Positions 27,281 through 35,901 of a DNA stretch of 64,000 nt are shown here, piece by piece. The translations under genes and the position numbers were made by a program. The DNA comes from Vibrio natriegens NBRC 15636 = ATCC 14048 = DSM 759 (GTDB lineage Bacteria > Pseudomonadota > Gammaproteobacteria > Enterobacterales > Vibrionaceae), in contig NZ_CP141822.1 in the NCBI RefSeq assembly GCF_035621455.1, positions 496,001-560,000 of the forward strand. The letters are read 5' to 3'. Within the stretch, counting starts at the first letter, position 1. Each line of letters opens with the position of its first letter. Under the pieces are notes generated by a model that saw only the letters and a program-made list of their open reading frames with translations, was not told the origin of the DNA and made no database searches.

Positions 27281-27380
27281 ATTGCAGGTTGGTGGATCTT
27301 TAACCGATCTGTTTTTGATGAAAAGATCATCAGTTGATTTTTGATCATTTAATCATCGAGTTTGGGTTTAAAGTGATATT

Positions 27381-27393
27381 AATCAAATATTTA
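27381..27393 (+). promoter_or_regulatory. IHF consensus site
   Basis: AATCAA-ATAT-TTA matches WATCAA-N4-TTR at every position, in an AT-rich context between the two pairs of DnaA boxes. Confidence 0.6.
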
Positions 27394-27476
27394 TTTTCAG
27401 TTGTCATTAATATTAACCAAGTGGTTTGCGAATGTTTTGAACAGAAATACTTTTTGCTATCGAATTCTTCACAAAG

Positions 27477-27499
27477 TTATTCACAGAAAAGGTGAATAA
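27477..27499. promoter_or_regulatory. Face-to-face DnaA boxes
   Basis: TTATTCACA (27477-27485, matches TTWTNCACA) faces GGTGAATAA (27491-27499, 8 of 9 on the minus strand). Together they form an 8-bp inverted repeat with a 7-base centre. Confidence 0.6.
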
Positions 27500-27622
27500 A
27501 TGTGGGCAATGTCTCACTCTTGTGTTGATAAAGTATTTTATGGCTAAAAGATATCCAATGATGGTGGAAAAGTAATAAATCTTGCTCATATCACATCAGT
27601 AAGTTTGCTAGTCATGGGGATA

Positions 27623-27631
27623 TGTGGAAAA
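27623..27631 (-). promoter_or_regulatory. DnaA box variant close to rppH
   Basis: TTTTCCACA on the minus strand, matching TTWTNCACA, 37 bases before the rppH start. Confidence 0.5.
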
Positions 27632-27668
27632 ATCACGGTAATAAAAAATTATTCATAGAGGTTAGCCA

Positions 27669-28190
27669 GTGATAGATGGCGATGGTTACCGACTGAATGT
27701 TGGTATTGTGATATGTAATAACCATGGTCAGGTCTTCTGGGCTAAACGATACGGGCAACACTCATGGCAATTTCCACAAGGTGGAATTGACGAAGGTGAA
27801 ACACCTGAGCAAGCAATGTTCAGGGAGTTATATGAAGAAGTCGGTTTAACGAAAAAAGACGTTAAAATCATTGCAACAAGTCGTCATTGGTTAAGATATA
27901 AGCTACCAAAGCGACTGGTGCGTTGGGACTCCAAGCCTGTTTGTATCGGCCAAAAACAGAAATGGTTTCTGTTGCGATTGGAATGCGATGAATCTCGCAT
28001 TAATATGCAACGTGGGAAATCCCCTGAATTTGATGGTTGGCGGTGGGTAAGTTATTGGTACCCGGTTAGGCAAGTTGTTTCTTTCAAGCGAGACGTATAC
28101 CGTCGAGCAATGAAAGAGTTTGCTTCTTTAGCCATGCCTTTTCGAGAAAGAAAAGCGAAAGGGAAAAGAAAAAAGCAACGTAGAGGATAG
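27669..28190 (+). CDS. rppH: RNA pyrophosphohydrolase RppH
   Basis: 173-aa Nudix hydrolase that removes pyrophosphate from mRNA 5' ends and so triggers RNase E decay. The Nudix box [20 protein letters not shown], followed by VGL, begins near residue 37, and the N-terminus [16 protein letters not shown] is typical. The C-terminus is very basic ([13 protein letters not shown]). The start codon is GTG at 27669. Only 2 bases separate it from ptsP, so the two are one operon, the same pairing as in E. coli. Confidence 0.96.
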   Translation: MIDGDGYRLNVGIVICNNHGQVFWAKRYGQHSWQFPQGGIDEGETPEQAMFRELYEEVGLTKKDVKIIATSRHWLRYKLPKRLVRWDSKPVCIGQKQKWFLLRLECDESRINMQRGKSPEFDGWRWVSYWYPVRQVVSFKRDVYRRAMKEFASLAMPFRERKAKGKRKKQRRG

Positions 28191-28192
28191 TC

Positions 28193-30439
28193 ATGCTCAG
28201 CCAGCTAAGGGAAATAGTTGAAAAAGTCTCCAGAGTCGACGATGTCCATCTGGCTCTCGATATATTGGTTAAAGAGACTTGTGCTGCCCTTCGCACAGAG
28301 TGTTGTACTATTTATCTTGCTAATGAAGAGATGCAGCGCCTTGAGTTAATGGCAACTCAAGGCCTGACTTTTGAAGGTGATAGCATCCATATCAACTTCA
28401 ATGAAGGCTTGGTCGGGTTAGTAAAACGTAGCGCTGAGCCGCTCAACCTTGCTGAAGCGTCTAAACATCCCGAGTTTAAATTTTTCCCTCAGCTCGGAGA
28501 ACAAATTTTCCACTCCTTCCTAGCCACTCCTATTATCCATCGCAAACAAGTTCTGGGTGTTTTAGTTATTCAACAGAAAACGCCGCGTTTGTTCAGCGAG
28601 ATGGAAGAGTCATTCCTCGTGACGCTCTCCGCTCAGTTAGCGGTATTGATTGCTCATGCGCAAAGTCTTGGCCATTGGCAGTTAGCTTCTAAACCTACTG
28701 TTCTTAAAGGCGTACCAGCGTCTACTGGCGTGGCGATTGGCGAGTTCTGGTTTGATAATACTCAACCTAGCTTGTCCGATGTTTTTCCTGCCTCTACGTT
28801 AGACAAAGAGCGAGAATATGAACTCTTGCTGGTGGCGATCGAAGGCGCCTTAAATGACTTCCGCCGAATGCGTAAGAAGCTGGATAGTGAAATCAATAAA
28901 GACGCGTTAGCTATCTTCGATTTGTTTACTCACTTGTTGAACGATCCGATGTTGCGCGGTGATCTCAAGAAACAAATTGAGAAAGGCGACAGAGCTGATT
29001 GGGCATTGCGCCAAGTGGTGGAGTCGTATTCAAATCGATTTGCCCGAATGTCTGATGTGTATATGCGCGAGCGAGCGCAGGACATTAGAGAGTTGGGCCA
29101 AAGATTGCTTTATTTCTTGCACAATAGTGAACAAGAGAATTCTGCCATTGACCGACCAGTCATTATGGTGGCGAATGAGCTTACTGCAACCTTACTTGCG
29201 TCGGTTCCTAAAGAACACTTATTGGCGGTGGTTTCGCTAGAAGGGGGAGCAAACTCTCACGCGGCGATTCTATCTCGCGCACTAGGTGTGCCTGCTGTTA
29301 TGGGCGCAAACATCAACACAGAAGTGGTCAATGGTAAGTTGGGCATTGTTGATGGTTATACCGGAGAGATTTTCCTCGAGCCAAACCGTCAGTTATTACG
29401 TGAATACCGCAGTTTAGTCAGCGAAGAGACTGAGCTCGCCGCAATGGTGAACAAAGATCTCGCACTACCTGCGATTACGCAAGATAACCACCAGATTGAA
29501 GTGATGCTCAATGCGGGTCTCAGCGCGGACAGCAATATTGCGATCAACACAGGTGTGGATGGGGTAGGGTTATATCGAACTGAAATTGCATTTTTACTTC
29601 AGCATCACTTTCCATCTGAAGATGAGCAGTATCATCAATACAAAGCGATACTAAACAGTTACGCACATCAGCGTGTGGTAATGCGTACATTAGATATCGG
29701 TGGGGATAAACCACTGCCGTATTTACCGATCGATGAAGACAACCCATTTTTAGGTTGGCGCGGTATTCGCTTTACCTTAGATCACCCGGATATTTTTCTT
29801 ATCCAGTTACGCGCGATGTTAAGAGCAAGCGCTGATAGCGGTAACTTAAGTATTTTGTTGCCAATGGTCTCTGGTGTGAAAGAGTTGGATGATGCGATTA
29901 CTTTAATTAATCAGGCATATACTGAAGCCGTGTTGATTGATGATCGTATTCAGGCACCGAAAGTCGGGGTTATGATCGAAGTGCCATCGATGGTGTATTT
30001 GTTACCGACCATCGCGCATCGCGTTGATTTCGTTTCAGTGGGTACCAACGACTTAACACAGTATTTATTAGCCGTGGACCGGAACAATTCCCGTGTTTCT
30101 GATGTCTATGAATCCATGCACCCAGCCGTGTTGCTGGCGCTAAAGCAGATTCATGACGTTTGTCAGCAATATCACGTACCGGTTTGCATCTGTGGTGAGT
30201 TAGCTGGTGATCCGTTTGGTTCGCTCTTGTTATTGGGCTTGGGCTATACATGTCTGAGCATGAACACGTCTAACGTCGCTAAGGTTAAGTATTTGATTCG
30301 TCACAGCCAACAAGAAGAACTTAAAAAATTAGCGGAACAAGCTATGACACTTTCATATGGAGAAGAAATTCATCAAATGATGCATGATTTCTTTATCCAA
30401 CAAGGATTCGCTGGCTTTATTAGGGCAGGCAAAAAGTAG
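28193..30439 (+). CDS. ptsP: Phosphoenolpyruvate-protein phosphotransferase PtsP (EI-Ntr)
   Basis: 748-aa first enzyme of the nitrogen-related PTS, passing phosphate from PEP to NPr. An N-terminal GAF sensor domain (about 15-160) precedes the enzyme I part: the phosphohistidine swivel domain with GGANSHAAILSRALGVPAVMG (split here as GGANSHAAIL and SRALGVPAVMG, about residue 350) and the PEP-binding barrel with GVGLYRTEIAFL, RTLDIGGDKPLPYL, VGTNDLTQYLLAVDRNN and CICGELAGDP. It follows rppH by 2 bases and precedes the TauE/SafE gene by 9 bases. Confidence 0.96.
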   Translation: MLSQLREIVEKVSRVDDVHLALDILVKETCAALRTECCTIYLANEEMQRLELMATQGLTFEGDSIHINFNEGLVGLVKRSAEPLNLAEASKHPEFKFFPQLGEQIFHSFLATPIIHRKQVLGVLVIQQKTPRLFSEMEESFLVTLSAQLAVLIAHAQSLGHWQLASKPTVLKGVPASTGVAIGEFWFDNTQPSLSDVFPASTLDKEREYELLLVAIEGALNDFRRMRKKLDSEINKDALAIFDLFTHLLNDPMLRGDLKKQIEKGDRADWALRQVVESYSNRFARMSDVYMRERAQDIRELGQRLLYFLHNSEQENSAIDRPVIMVANELTATLLASVPKEHLLAVVSLEGGANSHAAILSRALGVPAVMGANINTEVVNGKLGIVDGYTGEIFLEPNRQLLREYRSLVSEETELAAMVNKDLALPAITQDNHQIEVMLNAGLSADSNIAINTGVDGVGLYRTEIAFLLQHHFPSEDEQYHQYKAILNSYAHQRVVMRTLDIGGDKPLPYLPIDEDNPFLGWRGIRFTLDHPDIFLIQLRAMLRASADSGNLSILLPMVSGVKELDDAITLINQAYTEAVLIDDRIQAPKVGVMIEVPSMVYLLPTIAHRVDFVSVGTNDLTQYLLAVDRNNSRVSDVYESMHPAVLLALKQIHDVCQQYHVPVCICGELAGDPFGSLLLLGLGYTCLSMNTSNVAKVKYLIRHSQQEELKKLAEQAMTLSYGEEIHQMMHDFFIQQGFAGFIRAGKK

Positions 30440-30448
30440 TAGGTAATC

Positions 30449-31240
30449 GTGACTGTCTCTTTATTTTTGTTATTGCTGGCATTGGGCGCGTTTGTCGGTG
30501 TCATGGCGGGTCTGTTAGGTATCGGCGGCGGGTTAATTGTGGTACCTGCCTTGCTGTATCTTCTTCCTTTTGCAGGTATTTCGCCTGAGCTGAGTATGCA
30601 TATTGCGCTGGCAACCTCACTGGCGAGCATTATTATTACCTCTGGCTCATCGGCCATGCATCATCTCAAACTCGGTAATGTCGATATGTTTGTGGTCAAG
30701 TGGTTGATGCCGGGAGTGGTAATTGGTGGTTTTGTCGGTGCCAGTTTAGCTGAATTAATTCCCACGCATTATTTGCCAAAGCTCTTTGGTGTGATTGTGC
30801 TGCTTCTTGCAGTACAAATGTTCCGCTCAATAAAAGTACTGAAATCTAAACCCATGCCGAGCAGCCCGGTTACCGTAATGTATGGCGCTGGCATTGGTGT
30901 CGTGTCCAGTTTGGCTGGGATTGGTGGTGGTTCACTGTCCGTTCCTTTCCTCAACAAACATGGTGTTGAAATGCGAAAAGCGGTGGGCTCGTCTTCGGTG
31001 TGCGGCTGCGTCATCGCTATTTCAGGTATGATCGGTTTTATCTTGCACGGCTACAAAGCTGAGAATTTACCTGCGTACAGTATTGGGTATGTTTATCTTC
31101 CGGCTTTATTAGCGATTGCCATGACCTCTATGCTCACCACCAAAGTTGGCGCGAAGCTGGCGACCCGTCTTCCTACAGCAGTATTAAAAAGAGTTTTTGC
31201 CGTATTTTTGATTATCATTGCGGCGACCATGTTACTGTAA
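30449..31240 (+). CDS. TauE/SafE family membrane transporter (probable sulfite/anion exporter)
   Basis: 263-aa integral membrane protein with about eight hydrophobic segments. The repeated motif GLLGIGGGLIVVPAL near residue 23 and GVVSSLAGIGGGSLSVPFL near residue 150 is the hallmark of the two-repeat TauE/SafE (DUF81) family, members of which export sulfite, sulfoacetate or related anions. The substrate here is unknown. The start is GTG at 30449, 9 bases after ptsP, so it belongs to the rppH-ptsP operon; lgt follows 39 bases later. Confidence 0.88.
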   Translation: MTVSLFLLLLALGAFVGVMAGLLGIGGGLIVVPALLYLLPFAGISPELSMHIALATSLASIIITSGSSAMHHLKLGNVDMFVVKWLMPGVVIGGFVGASLAELIPTHYLPKLFGVIVLLLAVQMFRSIKVLKSKPMPSSPVTVMYGAGIGVVSSLAGIGGGSLSVPFLNKHGVEMRKAVGSSSVCGCVIAISGMIGFILHGYKAENLPAYSIGYVYLPALLAIAMTSMLTTKVGAKLATRLPTAVLKRVFAVFLIIIAATMLL

Positions 31241-31279
31241 ATTTTATCCGTTTTATTTGTATTAAGAAGAGAATGATTT

Positions 31280-32101
31280 ATGTCTCAGGGATTCATCGAA
31301 TTTCCCAATATTGATCCGGTTTTAATCTCTATTGGTCCTGTCTCAATCCGCTGGTACGGCTTAATGTATCTGGTTGGCTTTATCTTTGCCTTATGGCTGG
31401 CGAACCGCCGTGCTGATAAACCGAACAGTGGCTGGACGAGAGAGCAGGTGTCCGATCTATTGTTTGCGGGCTTTCTCGGCGTAGTGATTGGTGGCCGAGT
31501 AGGTTACGTGATTTTCTACAATTTTGAGTTGTTCCTGGCTGATCCTTTATACCTGTTTAAAGTCTGGACGGGTGGCATGTCATTCCATGGCGGCTTACTC
31601 GGCGTGATTACCGCAATGTTCTGGTACGCACGCAAAAACGGCCGTACTTTCTTTGGTGTGGCCGATTTTATTGCTCCACTTGTGCCGTTTGGTTTGGGAA
31701 TGGGGCGTCTGGGTAACTTCATGAACAGTGAGCTGTGGGGGCGTGTCACCGATGTGCCTTGGGCGATTATCTTCCCGAACGGTGGTCCTCTGCCTCGTCA
31801 CCCTTCCCAGTTGTATGAAATGGCGCTGGAAGGCGTGGTTCTCTTCTTCATTTTGAACTGGTTTATCAAAAAGCCGCGTCCTCTCGGTTCAGTATCAGGG
31901 CTATTTTTAGCTGGATATGGTACATTCCGCTTCCTAGTAGAGTTTGTACGTGAACCGGATGCTCAGCTTGGTCTGTTTGGTGACTTTATTTCGATGGGAC
32001 AAATCCTGTCTACGCCGATGATCGTGCTGGGAATCCTGATGATGGTTTGGGCGTACAAACGTGGTCTTTACCAAGATAAAGCTCCAATTAAAACGAAGTA
32101 A
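31280..32101 (+). CDS. lgt: Phosphatidylglycerol-prolipoprotein diacylglyceryl transferase
   Basis: 273-aa inner-membrane enzyme that attaches diacylglycerol to the lipobox cysteine, the first step of lipoprotein maturation. Seven membrane segments are visible. The catalytic-region histidine is in [11 protein letters not shown] (about residue 103), and the Lgt signature is [10 protein letters not shown] (about residue 143). The sequence HPSQLYE follows as expected. It lies between the TauE gene and thyA, 9 bases from thyA, as in other gamma-proteobacteria. Confidence 0.97.
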   Translation: MSQGFIEFPNIDPVLISIGPVSIRWYGLMYLVGFIFALWLANRRADKPNSGWTREQVSDLLFAGFLGVVIGGRVGYVIFYNFELFLADPLYLFKVWTGGMSFHGGLLGVITAMFWYARKNGRTFFGVADFIAPLVPFGLGMGRLGNFMNSELWGRVTDVPWAIIFPNGGPLPRHPSQLYEMALEGVVLFFILNWFIKKPRPLGSVSGLFLAGYGTFRFLVEFVREPDAQLGLFGDFISMGQILSTPMIVLGILMMVWAYKRGLYQDKAPIKTK

Positions 32102-32110
32102 GGTATTGGT

Positions 32111-32962
32111 GTGAAACAGTATTTAGATTTGTGTCAGCGTATCGTTGACCAAGGTGTTTGGGTTGAAAATGAGCGTACAGGCAAGCGTTGTCTGACGGTG
32201 ATCAACGCGGATTTGACCTACGATGTTGCGAACAACCAATTTCCTTTAGTGACGACACGTAAAAGCTTCTGGAAAGCGGCTGTTGCTGAGCTACTGGGTT
32301 ACATCCGTGGTTATGACAACGCAGAAGACTTTCGCAAATTGGGCACCAAAACCTGGGATGCAAATGCTAACCAGAATGACGCATGGCTGAATAACCCTTA
32401 CCGTAAAGGTGAAGACGACATGGGCCGTGTATACGGCGTTCAAGGTCGTGCATGGGCTAAGCCTGATGGCGGCCACATTGACCAACTGCGTAAGATTGTT
32501 GATGATTTAACGCGCGGCGTAGACGACCGTGGTGAGATCCTTAACTTTTACAACCCTGGTGAATTTCACATGGGTTGTTTACGTCCATGTATGTACAGCC
32601 ATCACTTTTCACTTCTCGGTGACACGTTGTACCTCAACAGCACACAACGTTCATGTGATGTGCCGTTGGGGCTGAACTTCAACATGGTTCAGGTTTATGT
32701 TTTCCTGGCTATCATGGCGCAAATTACCGGTAAGAAGCCGGGTCAGGCGTATCATAAGATTGTGAATGCACATATTTATGAAGATCAGCTGGAGTTGATG
32801 CGTGATGTGCAACTAAAACGTGAACCACTTAAAGCACCAACTTTCCACATCAATCCTGAAATCAAATCTCTGGAAGATTTGGAAACTTGGGTCACGCTGG
32901 ATGACTTCTGGGTCGAAGGTTACGAATATCATGACGCAATTCGCTACCCATTCTCTGTGTAG
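32111..32962 (+). CDS. thyA: Thymidylate synthase
   Basis: Converts dUMP to dTMP using methylene-tetrahydrofolate. The 283-aa protein shows the conserved [13 protein letters not shown] block (about residue 44), the catalytic cysteine in LRPCMYSHH (about residue 160), the dUMP-binding [13 protein letters not shown] and the C-terminal [13 protein letters not shown]. The sequence differs from the short E. coli form around the catalytic cysteine and resembles the longer Vibrio type. GTG start at 32111; last gene of the rppH-ptsP-TauE-lgt-thyA run, closed by a strong terminator. Confidence 0.96.
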   Translation: MKQYLDLCQRIVDQGVWVENERTGKRCLTVINADLTYDVANNQFPLVTTRKSFWKAAVAELLGYIRGYDNAEDFRKLGTKTWDANANQNDAWLNNPYRKGEDDMGRVYGVQGRAWAKPDGGHIDQLRKIVDDLTRGVDDRGEILNFYNPGEFHMGCLRPCMYSHHFSLLGDTLYLNSTQRSCDVPLGLNFNMVQVYVFLAIMAQITGKKPGQAYHKIVNAHIYEDQLELMRDVQLKREPLKAPTFHINPEIKSLEDLETWVTLDDFWVEGYEYHDAIRYPFSV

Positions 32963-32985
32963 TCTGCTCTGTTGGTCATAAGATG

Positions 32986-33011
32986 AAAAAGCTCCGAATG
33001 GAGCTTTTTTT
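32986..33011. terminator. Shared terminator, thyA and QEGLA gene
   Basis: AAAAAGCTCC/GGAGCTTTTT stem with a 4-base loop, A/T tracts on both sides, between convergent genes. Confidence 0.9.
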
Positions 33012-33023
33012 CGTTTACGGCAA

Positions 33024-34166
33024 TTATTTTAGCGCGCTGACTATATACCGGTGTATTGGGTCAGTTTGCTGAGGATGAGACAGTGCAGGGCTGATGAATT
33101 CTGGTTGGGCAAAGATGCCTTTGTTAACCAGTGAGCGAATCATATCGAAGTATTTCAGCTCTGTTTTACCACACAAGAGTAATGAGAAATCGTTCCCCAG
33201 ATTATCGTAAGCGTTGAGCACTTCTCGAAACCCACGTAGGTATAAGTAGTCTTTTGTCAGGCCACCACCGCGGTAAACACGAGCGGTAATCGTGAAGGCT
33301 TGTGTATCGGAAGTATGGTATTGCTCTTTAAGCAGCCTGAAGGTTTGGCGGAAATCACGTTCTTTGATCATTGATTCAACCGCTAACACACGAAGAGCCA
33401 GTGTACGTAATCGCTTGATGCTAAAGTGCCCGGAAAGGTACTCACATAAAATCGCTAAACCTTCCTGCGTATTGGTATTGGCAGGGCAACCTAAACTTAA
33501 GACGTTAAGTGGTTGTCTACGGCCGTTAATGGTTGTCAGTAAATGAACCCCCATCTCGTGATGAGCCAATGCTTCTAGCTCGTCAGTCGTGATGTATGCA
33601 GCACTGTTTATTTTTACGCGTAAGCCAGAAACAAGGGCATTTGCTAGCATGCCATCAAGCACCTGTATTTCACAATCATAGCCATGTCTATCTGCAAAGC
33701 TCCCCATGAACTGAGCGATGGAATGGCTGTCATGCTCTGGCTGGCTTTCTTCTTCCGTTGGTAAGTGCAAGATGAAGTGTGCATTGGCGATATCCTTTGC
33801 ACTAGGCTCACCGTAGTAACGCAACGAGTTATACAGAAAATCTTGGGTACCAATGGTATCTACCTGATCAAGCTTATCGGCATAGGATTGAATCACGTCC
33901 GCATAAAGTTTTTGCAGTTGTGTATCCTTGATATTTTCTAATGGTAACTCATACAAAAGACGTTTGGATTGGTGGGTGATAAGAGGCGTCTTTTGGTATT
34001 CAAAGTTAGGCTCTTGAGAATACTTGTTGTTGATGAAGCTTTCTCTTTCTAATGCGTAATTGAGAGGGTTTACGCTACTGAGGATATCAATATCACTAAC
34101 CAATTGGGTTAGTTGTTCGTCTATTGCTAATAGCTGGCTGGAAATCGATTCGTGAGCTTGAGCCAT
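33024..34166 (-). CDS. QEGLA-motif protein (DUF1704, metallopeptidase-like)
   Basis: 380-aa protein of the DUF1704 family, once named flavohemoglobin expression-modulating QEGLA motif protein and related to the MATCAP tyrosine carboxypeptidases of animals. It carries a zinc-peptidase-like motif HHEMGVH (about residue 230) and, downstream, NTQEGLAILCEYL with the name-giving QEGLA and a glutamate that could be the third ligand. Bacterial substrates are unknown. The ATG at 34166 was chosen (GGAG about 9 bases upstream); a GTG 27 codons earlier extends the frame without clear homology. A perfect 24-bp palindrome overlaps its predicted -35 box. Confidence 0.85.
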   Translation of the reverse strand: MAQAHESISSQLLAIDEQLTQLVSDIDILSSVNPLNYALERESFINNKYSQEPNFEYQKTPLITHQSKRLLYELPLENIKDTQLQKLYADVIQSYADKLDQVDTIGTQDFLYNSLRYYGEPSAKDIANAHFILHLPTEEESQPEHDSHSIAQFMGSFADRHGYDCEIQVLDGMLANALVSGLRVKINSAAYITTDELEALAHHEMGVHLLTTINGRRQPLNVLSLGCPANTNTQEGLAILCEYLSGHFSIKRLRTLALRVLAVESMIKERDFRQTFRLLKEQYHTSDTQAFTITARVYRGGGLTKDYLYLRGFREVLNAYDNLGNDFSLLLCGKTELKYFDMIRSLVNKGIFAQPEFISPALSHPQQTDPIHRYIVSALK

Positions 34167-34232
34167 ACTGTTTAACTCCGTGTAAAGGCAACACCAACCG
34201 TCATCGTGATTGATTCGAGTGGTAAGGCTCAA

Positions 34233-34260
34233 ATTATCACCAGGCACGTGACTTGAACAA
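34233..34260 (-). promoter_or_regulatory. Predicted promoter of the QEGLA gene
   Basis: Minus strand: -35 TTGTTC (34260-34255), 16-base spacer, -10 GATAAT (34238-34233) preceded by TGG. The -35 lies within the palindrome. Confidence 0.4.
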
Positions 34261-34277
34261 CAAATATTTGTTGTTCA
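34254..34277. promoter_or_regulatory. Perfect 24-bp palindrome, candidate operator
   Basis: TGAACAACAAAT followed directly by its exact complement ATTTGTTGTTCA. A further half-site TGAACAA lies at 34291-34297. The position over the predicted -35 of the QEGLA gene suggests a repressor site. Confidence 0.6.
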
Positions 34278-34320
34278 TCCTCTTTAACATTGAACAATAC
34301 TTGTGAAAATGGCGGATACA

Positions 34321-34344
34321 AAAAAGGCTCCACAATGTGGAGCC
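34321..34344 (-). terminator. Terminator of nptA
   Basis: Minus strand: GGCTCCAC/GTGGAGCC stem with a 3-base loop, followed by TTTTTT. Confidence 0.9.
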
Positions 34345-34373
34345 TAAAGTAAAGCGATGGTAATTCGTTATTA

Positions 34374-35522
34374 TTATGCAGTCAGAGCAAGAATCGCACC
34401 TGGCAAAATAATGAATACAGACATCAAGTAGCCACCAACAACGGCTTTGTTCTTAATTGCCATCTCTGAAATCATTTCAGCGCCTTTCAGTGGTAGTTCA
34501 CGTAGGAACGGAATACCGAAGATAAGTAGCGTTGCTGCAATATTGAATACTAGGTGTACCAGAGCGATTTGTAGTGCAAATACTGCGAACTCACCAGATA
34601 CAGCCGTTGCTGCCAGTAGAGCTGTGATACATGTACCAATGTTAGCACCTAGTGTAAATGGGTAGATATCACGTACTTTTAGCACGCCAGTACCCACTAG
34701 TGGAACCATCAAACTCGTGGTTGTTGAAGATGATTGCACAAGAACAGTAACGATAGAACCAGAAAGGATACCGTGGATTGGACCACGACCAATTGCGTTC
34801 TTAAGAATGTCACGAGCTCGGCCAACCATTAGGCTCTTCATCAGTTTACCCATCACAGTGATAGCAACGAAGATAGTTGCAATACCAAGGATGATAAGCA
34901 TCACGCCACCAACTGTGTCACCGAATGTTGAAAGAGGCTCTTTGATTGCACTCACAACAGGTTTCGTCATTGGTTTAATGAAGTTAAAGCCTTTAATGCT
35001 CATGTCGCCAGTTGCAAGTAACGGCGAAACAAGCCAATGAGAAATCTTCTCTAAGATGCCGAACATCATTTCCAAAGGAAGGAAAATCGCCACAGCAAGT
35101 AAGTTGAAGAAGTCATGGATGGTTGCACTAGCAAATGCACGCTTGAACTCTTCTTTACAACGAACGTGACCTAGAGAAACAAGAGTATTAGTAACCGTTG
35201 TACCAATGTTGGCACCCATTACCATAGGAATCGCCGTCTCTACAGGCAAACCGCCCGCAACTAAGCCCACAATAATAGAAGTTACAGTACTAGAAGATTG
35301 GATTAGGGCTGTCGCTACCAGACCGATCATAAGACCAGCTACAGGGTGCGATGCAAATTCAAACAGTACTTTTGCTTGATCGCCAGTGGCCCATTTAAAG
35401 CCGCTACCAACCATCGATACTGCTAGAAGAAGCAGGTATAGCATGAATGCCAAGTTAGCCCAGCGTAACCAGCGAGTCGTACTCGAGATCGGCGCCGCTG
35501 TTGAAGTAGCTTGGTTCATCAT
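34374..35522 (-). CDS. nptA: Sodium-dependent phosphate cotransporter NptA
   Basis: 382-aa inner-membrane Na+/phosphate symporter of the SLC34-like PNaS family. Two inverted repeats each carry the QSSS substrate motif: ALIQSSSTVTSIIVGLVAGG (about residue 75) and VLVQSSSTTTSLMVPLVG (about residue 260), each followed by GANIGT. Location beside nhaR and hlyU matches V. cholerae, where NptA takes up phosphate at alkaline pH. The first of two adjacent ATGs was taken; GGAG lies 6 bases upstream. Divergent from nhaR, with its own terminator. Confidence 0.94.
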   Translation of the reverse strand: MMNQATSTAAPISSTTRWLRWANLAFMLYLLLLAVSMVGSGFKWATGDQAKVLFEFASHPVAGLMIGLVATALIQSSSTVTSIIVGLVAGGLPVETAIPMVMGANIGTTVTNTLVSLGHVRCKEEFKRAFASATIHDFFNLLAVAIFLPLEMMFGILEKISHWLVSPLLATGDMSIKGFNFIKPMTKPVVSAIKEPLSTFGDTVGGVMLIILGIATIFVAITVMGKLMKSLMVGRARDILKNAIGRGPIHGILSGSIVTVLVQSSSTTTSLMVPLVGTGVLKVRDIYPFTLGANIGTCITALLAATAVSGEFAVFALQIALVHLVFNIAATLLIFGIPFLRELPLKGAEMISEMAIKNKAVVGGYLMSVFIILPGAILALTA

Positions 35523-35901
35523 AATTTTCTCCGTGACCTTTCAGTTCTTTCTTGGTCTTTAGTTGAAACTGAGGGCGATGTTAGAGAAGAAATATTTCAG
35601 TAATATTACAGATTGATGGCGGTTTGGATTTTTTATTGTCATTTTTGACAGTTGCAAGTTTGTGGTTGTTTTTGTTATTTTAAGTTGCTGTTTTTAAATG
35701 GTTTTTATTTTTGATTTCTGGTGGCGTTATGCGGGGCTAATTTCGTAAAAATGGGTTTTATCGCAAGTTTTATGACAATGTGAATATTACATATTCGGTA
35801 AAACCTGAGTTTAAATGATTATTTTGTCGGTTTTGCCGAGTTAATTGTCTATCCCTGTCACATTTGATATAAAAACATCACCATCATTTCGGGAAATGGG
35901 T
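35523..35901. other. Divergent gene-free region nptA / nhaR
   Basis: Very AT-rich. Two copies of a similar short element, GTAATATTACA (from 35600) and GTGAATATTACA (from 35780), could be regulator sites. I cannot place confident promoters. Confidence 0.3.

Larger units (their letters stand above)
27051..27668. other. Gene-free region between mutH and rppH with replication-control motifs
   Basis: No gene is credible here; a 65-codon frame at 27033-27230 has no SD or homology. The region holds two perfect DnaA boxes, two further boxes matching TTWTNCACA, a perfect IHF consensus and six GATC sites within 27138-27346 (under one expected by chance). It may be a DnaA-regulatory locus comparable to DARS2 of E. 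coli, which lies beside mutH. Confidence 0.55.
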
